This document shows positions 56,540 through 64,000 of a DNA stretch of 64,000 nt, piece after piece. The DNA lies in NCBI GenBank assembly GCA_001566295.1, contig KQ964247.1, positions 744,001 to 808,000 of the forward strand, written 5' to 3'. The DNA comes from Microdochium bolleyi. Lineage: Eukaryota > Ascomycota > Sordariomycetes > Xylariales > Microdochiaceae. The notes below the pieces were generated by a model that saw only the letters and a list, made by a program, of their open reading frames with translations, did no database searches and was not told the DNA's origin. The translations under genes and the position numbers were made by a program. Numbering within the stretch: the stretch's first letter is position 1; every line of letters starts with the position of its first letter.

Positions 56540-57974
56540 ATGAACTCCACGAAGCTCCTCCACGCGCAGGGGTGGGCGCTCGGCAGCACATCAGCCCTCC
56601 GATCGGCCGCGACAAGAAGGCCGGCTGCACACTGCGCCAAAACAGCCGCCGCAACGCGAGCAGCGCCGACAGGCTGGGCACAGATCCGGCACAAGTCTGG
56701 ACCTTACGGCTACACGCAGGCCAAGTCGCTCGTCTACAGCAAATACGGCGAGCCGCGTGATGTTCTCAAGTACGTCTAGACAGAACAAAACGGGAATTGG
56801 CTGCCAGGCAGGGCGAGCTCGTTCTTTTCAAGCCTCATTCACCTCTTAAACAGGGGATAGAGAGAGAGAGAGAGAGAGAACGTTAACGGCTGACGATTAT
56901 CCGACTACCTATCACAGACTACACTCGCACTCCATCTCGCCGTCCTTCCCGCAGTCGACAGTCCTGCTGCGCACGCTCGCCTCGTCGATAAACCCGGCCG
57001 ACGTCAACACGATTCAGGGCACGTACGGCGTCAAGCCAACGTTCTCGCCGCTGATCGGTACCACCGAGCCCTCCGTGATCCCCGGCAACGAGGCCGTCTT
57101 CGAGGTCGTCGGCGTCTCCAGCTCGAACCTCAAGGTCCAGCGCGGCGACTGGGTCATCCCCGCCAAAACCGGGTTCGGCACGTGGCGCACGCACGCGCTC
57201 GCCGCGGAGTCGGACGTGCTCAAGGTCAATAAGGACGGCGGCAGCTCCTCGGGGGGCGGCACGCTGAAGCCGACGCAGGTGGCCACCTCTTTCGTCAACC
57301 CGTGCTCGGCGTACCGCATGCTGCGTGACTTCGCGGAACCGACGCTGCGCGAGGGCGACTGGTTCATCCAGAACGGCGCCAACAGCGGCGTCGGCCGCGC
57401 GGCGATCCAGCTCGGCAAGCTCTGGGGTTACCGCAGCATCAACGTGGTGCGCAGCCGAGATACGCCTGAGAAGACGCAGGAGCTCAAGGACGAGCTTACT
57501 GCGCTGGGAGCCACGCAGGTCGTGACCGAGGAGGAGTTCCTGGGGCGGGAGTTCAAGGATATGGTCGCTCAGTGGACGTGTGGGAGCCGCGAGGGGATCA
57601 AGCTCGGGATGAACTGCGTGGGAGGAAAGTCGGCGCAGACGATCGCCAAGACGCTCGGCCCCGGCGGCGCAGTGGTGACGTACGGCGGCATGTCGAGGCA
57701 GCCCGTCGCGCTGCCCACGGGACTGCTCATATTCAAGAACATCCGGTTCTTGGGCTTCTGGCTGAGCCGCTGGGCAGATCAGGATGTGCAGGCAAAGGAG
57801 CGCACGGTAAATGAGATTCTGGACCTGGTTAGGGAGGGCAAATTCAAAGATGGGCCCACGGTCGAGGTCCCTTGGAACTGGGAGACCGAGGAAGGTGTCT
57901 TGAGAGACGCCGTACAGGGTACGCTCGAGGGCTTCCGGGCAGGCAAGGGTGTCTTTGTGTTTGGCGAGACGTAG
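56540..57974 (+). CDS. ETR1: Mitochondrial trans-2-enoyl-CoA/ACP reductase
   Basis: Two exons: 56540-56769 and 56918-57974, giving 428 residues. The NADPH-dependent enzyme catalyses the last step of mitochondrial type II fatty-acid synthesis, which supplies lipoic acid and supports respiration. It is a medium-chain dehydrogenase/reductase: an Arg/Ala-rich presequence (about 1-50, ending near RHKSGPYGYTQAKSLVYSKYG), the substrate region SSINPADVNTIQGTYGVKP with the family's conserved Tyr, EAVFEVVGVSSSNLKVQRGDWV, and the nucleotide-binding QNGANSGVGRAAIQLGKLWG. Zinc ligands are absent, as expected for this branch. The 148-nt intron has GTACGT and CACAG and contains an (AG)10 microsatellite. Convergent with UBC13. 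Confidence 0.94.
56859..56878. repeat. (AG)10 microsatellite in the ETR1 intron
   Basis: Ten perfect AG units inside the only ETR1 intron, followed by AACGTTAACGG and the branch-site region. Likely length-variable between strains. Confidence 0.9.
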
Positions 57975-58459
57975 ATAGCCATATATGATGGCAATCGAGC
58001 AGATGCTTATTACGGCAGGAGCAAGCCAACGTGGTAACGCGTGGAGCTTTGTTTTGACATTTGATTTAGAAAGACGCAGGAAATGCTCTGGCTCGATGTA
58101 AATTCTAACCTGCGACGGCCACGCGGATGGATTGGATTGGACAAATTCGATGTGCAACGAGTTCTCTGCCCAGAAGCGTTGGAATGATCGCTGGGGATAG
58201 TTGAACTATTGGTGGTATCCTCACTAGTAAGCAAGGGATCGTTGAGCTTCTTCTCGTCACGCCGCACCTGTTGTGGCTTGTAGACATCATATGTACTGCC
58301 ATATGGCCTATGAGCTCCTTCGAGAGCTGGAGCCCAGTACATCAATCTCACCGATATGTATTCCGGGCTTTGTGCGTGCCTCCCATAAGGCGTTCAGCAC
58401 GGCATGCTGTCCTTAGCGTAGCTTGGGCGCCCATACCCTCATAGTTTCTTAATCATGAT
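57975..58459. other. Convergent 3' flanks of ETR1 and UBC13
   Basis: 485 bp between the two stop codons, with no open frame of interest. Confidence 0.6.
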
Positions 58460-59108
58460 CTAGGGTTTTGCGTATTGCTGGGTCCACTCCTTTGCTGTGG
58501 CGATGGCCTTGTTCTCATCCTCCTTCCAGCTCTTGGCTACGTCGGCTGCCAGCGGATCGTCGGGGTTGGGGGCACCGAGGAGAGCTTGGATAGAAAGAAG
58601 AATCGTGCGGATCTGCAGAGCAGGCGACCAGTTGTCTTGCGTGGGGAGTAATGATTAGTTCTCGCGCAATCTAGCATGTAGCACACAACAGCAATACTCA
58701 CTCTTCAGCACATCCAGGCAGATGCGCCCCAGTTTGTCAACATTGGGGTGGTAAATCTTGGTCAAGAATCGGATCTTGGGAGGCACCATTGGGTAGTCGT
58801 CTGTGAGGAAGAGTTCAAGCTTGAAGATACCACCTGCAAAGCGAGCCAGAAAGTTAGCTTCAGTCCGGCGCATAGGGTGAACGGGCAACCTCAGATGCGC
58901 CAGAGGCCGTACCTTCGTATGGCGACCCAGAAGGACCGTGGATTTCGACGTCGAAATATCTGAGGTTGTCATCGTGAGGCACAGCGCTGATCCCAGGAAC
59001 GCTGTAAGTCGTGTTAGCACATTCTATAGTTTGCTGAGCGGCGCTATCCTCGTACGGTTCGGAGATGAGCCTTTCGGTCTCCTTTATAATTCTCTTCGGC
59101 AACGCCAT
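58460..59108 (-). CDS. UBC13: Ubiquitin-conjugating enzyme E2, Ubc13 type
   Basis: Four exons: 59108-59056, 59001-58913, 58833-58702 and 58635-58460, giving 149 residues, the family's usual size. With the E2 variant Mms2 it builds Lys63-linked chains, acting in error-free postreplication repair through PCNA. MALPKRIIKETERLISEPVP opens the protein; the HPN motif is at 76-78 and the catalytic Cys86 lies in GRICLDVLKNN, with WSPALQIRTILLSIQALL after it. The C-terminus (EWTQQYAKP) is typical. Three small introns (54, 79 and 66 nt) have GTACGA, GTACGG and GTGAGT donors. The gene is divergent from the WDR59 homologue. Confidence 0.97.
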
Positions 59109-59831
59109 AGTTTCGTCGTTGTTCTTGATATCGTGGCAGTCGAATCAGAGTGCTGCTCGATAATGCACAGGCTGTGGTACGTAGTTGCGCAGAAGTGTAG
59201 GTTGGAAAGAACGTTTCAAAGCCGTCGAAACCGATGGCTGCGCTGCAAGGTGACAGGCTCTGGTCGTTCTAGAGAGCTGACGTGTGTCGTGCGGCGCGTT
59301 GCGATGTGTGTGGGAATGGGAGGTTGGTGGTATTGGTAGTGTCGAGCGCTGTTGCTGGCTGCTGATCACGACGTCAAAGAAGCGTATATGGAATACTTGA
59401 GCTTGGGCGATAGCGTGCAGGCTTGCTACGTATTGCAGAGGGGGCGGGGTCCGCACCTTCTCCCCATCATGAGGACCGATGCGGACCCTTTGAGCGCGGT
59501 ACTGTTCGGCAATCATAAGCACTGTGTCAGTTACAGTGTGTCGCACACGGTACCTGGATGCTTGCGACAGCCTCTCGCGGCGCATCTCCTGCCCTTACTG
59601 TAACAGCCTAGGTGAGCAATGCCGAACTGCATCCCATCAATTCAAAGTTCTTTCCAAGCTGTTCATATTCTTTGGTTCTTGAATACAGCGCCCACATCGC
59701 CCTGTCTGACACGGAAACTCTGCGCATGAACGCCACGTAGACACGACGGAGCAGCACCATAAGGGAATGCCGCCCTGACGTGACGCGCCGCAGCACGCTG
59801 TGCTGCTTGAGAGCACTGGCCCTCCGGCACA
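59109..59831. promoter_or_regulatory. Shared promoter region of UBC13 and the WDR59 homologue
   Basis: 723 bp between divergent ATGs. No gene and no motif that I can single out. Confidence 0.45.
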
Positions 59832-62800
59832 ATGCCATCATCTGTGGTCCAGTCATGGGAGACCACAAGCAAGGGCAAGTCCAAGACGATCAAGTCTGCC
59901 TTTGACAGCGATACATTCGACACCCACGCCAGCATCCATGTCACAGGGCTGGTCGGCTCAGCTACAATCTCGCCCTCCGGTAGGGATGTAGCTCTGGCCT
60001 CGTAAGCTTTCATTCTTCACTCCTCTATCCACTCGATCGAAGGACTTTTCGCTTATTCTACCACAGACCCGAAGGCCTTGCGATCATCGACCTCGACTCG
60101 CCATGGACCCAGCCACGGCGTTTGAGCCGCCATGGGCTTCCGTGGCTCGTTGTCGATGTGCAGTGGTCGCCATTCGCGGCTCGCGACTATTGGGTAGCTT
60201 CCACAGCCAACCATCGATGCCTTGTGTGGAATCTGAACCTGCGGGACGACTCGCCAACTGGCGCCATTGAGCACTCCCTCCAGGGACATAGTCGAGCGAT
60301 CACGGACATCAACTTCTCGGCCCACCACCCAGATCTTCTTGCCACTTGCTCAGTTGATGGCTATGTTCACTGCTGGGATCTGCGAAGGCCGCGCCAACCC
60401 GTCATCACTTCCTGCGACTGGTTTGCTGGCGCCACTCAGGTCAAGTTCAACCGTCAAGACCCGTTCACTCTCGCTTCGTCGCACGACAGGTGGCTTCACA
60501 TCTGGGACGAGCGGAAGCCGAGTGAGCCAGTCAAGTCGATCATCGCGCACACTTCTAAGATCTACGGCATAGACTGGCACAGGACGTGTTCAAAAACTCT
60601 GGCCACGTGCTCTCTAGACAAACGTATCAAGTTGTGGAACTACGAGGATGCGGACACGCCGGTGAGCGTCATCAAGACAGAGTTCCCCGTATGGAGGGCT
60701 CGCTTTACACCCTTCGGTCGCGGACTCTTAGCCATGCCCCAGAACGAGCCCGGCAATCTGCACCTGTACGATTGTGGGCTAGGTCCGGATGGCGCCCTGG
60801 ACACTTACAGCCATCCGGTCAAAGTTTTCGAGGCGCATGGCGAGGACCATAAGGCAAAAGAATTTCTATGGAGAAGCCGTGGTGGCATCGCTGAGGATGG
60901 CACTGACCAGCGCGAGTTCCAACTCGTGACGTGGGGTGACGACAATGAGTTGAGGCTCCAACCTATGGAGCCTGAAGTCCTAGAGGCTGTTGGCTATGTG
61001 AAGGGCGGCTATCCCGCGCAGAACTTCAATATTACAAGGAAGGGCGCCAACTACAAGACATTCAGGTCTGTGGACGACCAGTCTGCCAAAGACCGCGCCT
61101 CCTCTAAGATGAGCGACTCGCGACCCGGAAGCAGAAATAGCCAGTACAAACGGAGTGCCTTGACGATGGGCATGCACACCATGACCTCAAGACATCCGTG
61201 GGTCGGCTCAAATCCATCATGGAAAGGTCCAGCAATGAAGGCAAAGTCGTCCGGTGCCAAAAGTGGTGATCGTGGGCGTGATCAGCTGGGCTGGATGAAG
61301 GGCATCACCATGAGCAAGAAGAAGCCAATCCCTCTGCCACGGTCTCCTCAGAGAAAGGATTCAAAAGACTCGACAATGTTCAGTCCCCATTTCCATGATC
61401 ATCACTGGGGCGAGCCAGAGACGATACAAGACGAGATCATTCGCGTCAATCAACAACTTCCTAACGTACAGTGGGACAACGTGGATATGGAAGAGCTCAC
61501 TCTGAAAGCGTCCCTTCAGGGGCCATGGGGTGCAGATGGCGACACCATCTACATCAAGGTTAAAGTCGACATCCCGCATGGATATCCTAAGTCAAAGGCT
61601 CCCAGATTCATAGTTGAGAAGACAGCTCTCATGGACGATCAGACTTACAAGAAAGTTGATCAGGAGATCAACCAACTTGCGAGCCAATTTGCTCGCCGGC
61701 GCCAAAATTGCTTGGAAGTTGGCTTCAGCTACCTGCTGGGTGAAACAGATCTCTCCAACAGCGATGCGTTCTTCAAAAATGTCAAGGATCTCGACGATGA
61801 TGACGACGGGCTCGCCGACGACAGCTCGAGCGAAGAGGACGAAGACACACCAGTTGGGGGTGTAGCATCGCTTTCCCAGGATTTGACTGCCAGCGTAGAG
61901 CTTGATGCAACACTTACACCAGCAAACCGCACACCGGTCCCACGAACGTGCGGCGCACGATTTGCGAACAACGGGACACTTGTGTGCTTCTTCCCAACCA
62001 AGGAAGAGAAGGCACGGGCAATGTATTTGACTGCCCCTGGAGATGCCAATAAAGACCGCTCGCGCAACGAACCACAGTTCGCAGGGTTTGGCAGATTGGC
62101 GCAGGAATTTGCAACACCTCGCAACCAGTTCATGAATGACGATGTGTCTGCAACGGATGATCAGTCCGACTCAGACGAAACGGACGCATCGTCGTCCAGT
62201 TCTAGCGACTCAGAGACCACGTACATGCACAAGATTAACATGTGGTATCTTCCTGGGCGCCGGTTTCGAAAGACGTTCAGTGGCACTTATTCCATGCACT
62301 CGAGCGGCGGGGGCACCGGGGTCGGCACTGGTACCGGAACCGGCACCAGTCGTAGACGTCCGGGAAAGTCGAAGAACGTTATAGCTCTCCACAACATTGC
62401 TGGCGAGCTCCCATCTCAAAAAGAGTTTGCTCACGAATATCGAATCTTCGGCGACGGCGAAGAAGTCTGTGAGCACAATGCACTTGTGGTGCAGAAGTAT
62501 GGCAGACCAGATCTCGTGGATGTTTGGAAATATGCTGCCCTCTTGCTTCGTAAAGCGATTCCACTGGAATGGATTGAAGCCTCCCAGATGCACGACTCCA
62601 TGCTCGTCATTGCGAAAGATGCAGTGTCACGCTTCGGGACCGACGATTCGTCACCAAATGAGTGGGAGAAGAACAAGCTGACAGGCAGAGTCAAATGGGG
62701 ACAGCATCCGCTTGCCAAGGACCTCATCACTGACCTGTTTCTGTACTTCGAGCGCAAGGCCGACATCCAGATGTTAGCGATGCTTTCCTGCATATTTGGA

Positions 62801-64000
62801 GAGTCGTCGACGCAGGACAGTGTGGCATACGCTGAGTCGCACCTCACTCAACCGGAAACACCGCTACCTATGAAAGCCCCTGCCTTCTCGCTGGATTACT
62901 TTCCTGCAGACGCTTCGTTGTGGGTGAGTAATAGCAACTACAAGAGTCAAGCAACCTCGGCAGCAGGGACACCAAAGATTGCTCACACCCCACAACACAT
63001 GGTTGGTTCGTACGGCTCAGATGGAGGTCCTTGGAGTACTGAGCCGAACTCCTACTCGTGCGGTGAGACACCGCCTTCAAGAACACCAGGCGAAGGAGAT
63101 CCAACGCACAGTCTGTCGACATCACCCGACAACAGACTATTCCGACGAGCGAACACGGCCCTCAGTACAGCCTCAGGCTTCGCGGCAAGTTTCCCTCGCC
63201 CCTTCGCAAACGCGGTCTCCTCGTCACCGCCTACACGCAAACGACCGAGCCCAGGGGACAACATTTTAGCCACCCTAGCTCCCAACATGAATGTTACCTG
63301 GGGCGCATCGACTGTCATTGGACCCAGTCCGACGTTCGAACCAACAACGACTGCCAGAAACTCAATGTCGGACGACGAGCCACGGAAGGACGATTTCTTG
63401 CCGTATGTGTGCTACGGCATCTCCATGGAGCTCGAAGACCAGACCATCTTTGACGATGATGGGTGGCTCAGCGTGCCGTTTCTGGAACACTCGCGCGAGC
63501 ACCTATACGCAGGGTACCGCTACGCGTACGCCGAGATGCTCCTGATGTGGGAGCAGCCGCTGGCACGTCTTGAGATCATGAAGTTCAACGTCTTGAAACA
63601 AGACTCATCCGTGTATTCCTCGAATTCCTCCTCCTTTGGGACCTCTGGCAGGGGTGGTGACTTCCGGGAGTCCATCCATAGCACGGAAAGCCTGACATTG
63701 AGCCACAATCCACAAGGACAGCTAGACACCACCACGACCTCGCCACTCGTCCTGCGCAAGAAGGAGATGCTCGAGCGCATCGTCTCCTCAGAGGCCGGCA
63801 TCGACGTGACGGGGGTATGCTGGCGGCACGAAACGCGCCTCGACCCCGTGCGGCACGACGAGGCCTATGCCACGGCCGGTGGCGCCATGGGCACCTGCGA
63901 GCGCTGCCGGCGCACGCAGACGCAGCTCTCGTGCGTCTTCTGCCACGAGCCCATCACGGCACTGTACCCGCCTTGTCTCGGCTGCGGGTGCGCCAGCCAC
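59832..64000 (+). CDS. WDR59/Sea3 (Mtc5) homologue of the SEACAT/GATOR2 complex, 3'-truncated by the window
   Basis: Exon 1 is 59832-60001; exon 2 starts at 60067 and is open to the right edge (1368 residues visible, complete codon at 64000). The protein belongs to the vacuolar complex that controls the inhibitor of TORC1 in response to amino acids. It has an N-terminal WD40 propeller (about 60-370: DVQWSPF, LVWNLNL, DINFSAHHPDLLATCSVDGY, HCWDLRRP, LHIWDERKP, IKLWNY), a basic linker, and an RWD domain (about 505-620: DEIIRVNQQLPNVQWDNVDM, VKVDIPHGYPKSKAP). Long acidic and Ser-rich insertions follow. Near 1333 a zinc-finger/RING begins (CERCRR, CVFCHEP, CLGCGCASH) and is cut by the edge. This WD40-RWD-RING order defines the WDR59 family. 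Confidence 0.93.

Overview
This is a window of nuclear DNA from a filamentous ascomycete (Pezizomycotina, most likely a Sordariomycete; I cannot name the genus). The evidence is gene-dense GC-rich DNA, short introns (mostly 53-95 nt) with GTRAGT-like donors, CTRAC branch sites and YAG acceptors, and a set of filamentous-fungal families: a fused CYP505 P450/reductase, Pal1, a Rom2-type Rho1 GEF, Nse4, a V-ATPase c-type proteolipid, a mitochondrial enoyl reductase and a WDR59/Sea3 homologue. There is no sign of a prokaryotic, viral or plasmid element.

Layout. 1-8 kb is sparse: a gene fragment leaves the left edge, one small secreted cysteine-rich protein sits at 4.4-4.8 kb, and a diverged duplicated non-coding repeat lies at about 3.0 and 5.5 kb. 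8-18 kb holds COX16, tRNA-Glu(UUC), the CYP505 fusion gene (one intron contains a very long poly-C tract with an assembly gap) and two divergently transcribed short-chain dehydrogenases. 21-30 kb holds Pal1, a large RecA/Rad51-fold-like protein and a two-domain fasciclin protein. 29.5-39 kb holds VPS34, divergent from Nse4, then a coiled-coil membrane protein of unknown function and a DUF4336 protein. 39-48 kb holds the Rho1 GEF, a V-ATPase proteolipid and a three-exon fungal orphan. 48-54.6 kb is nearly gene-free apart from one membrane protein. 54.6-64 kb holds a disordered fungal protein, ETR1, UBC13 and the WDR59 homologue, which runs off the right edge.

Most genes are unrelated housekeeping genes arranged in convergent or divergent pairs. 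I see no biosynthetic cluster or operon-like system. DNA-repair genes are somewhat frequent (Nse4, UBC13, the Rad51-like protein) but scattered. TOR/endomembrane and cell-shape functions are represented by VPS34, WDR59, the V-ATPase, Rom2 and Pal1. The points most worth follow-up are the homopolymer intron in the P450 gene, two MluI-box motifs in front of Nse4, the SDR whose catalytic Tyr position is His, the Rad51-like protein without a Walker A motif, and several lineage-specific orphans. All exon coordinates were derived by hand from reading frames, splice consensus and family knowledge.
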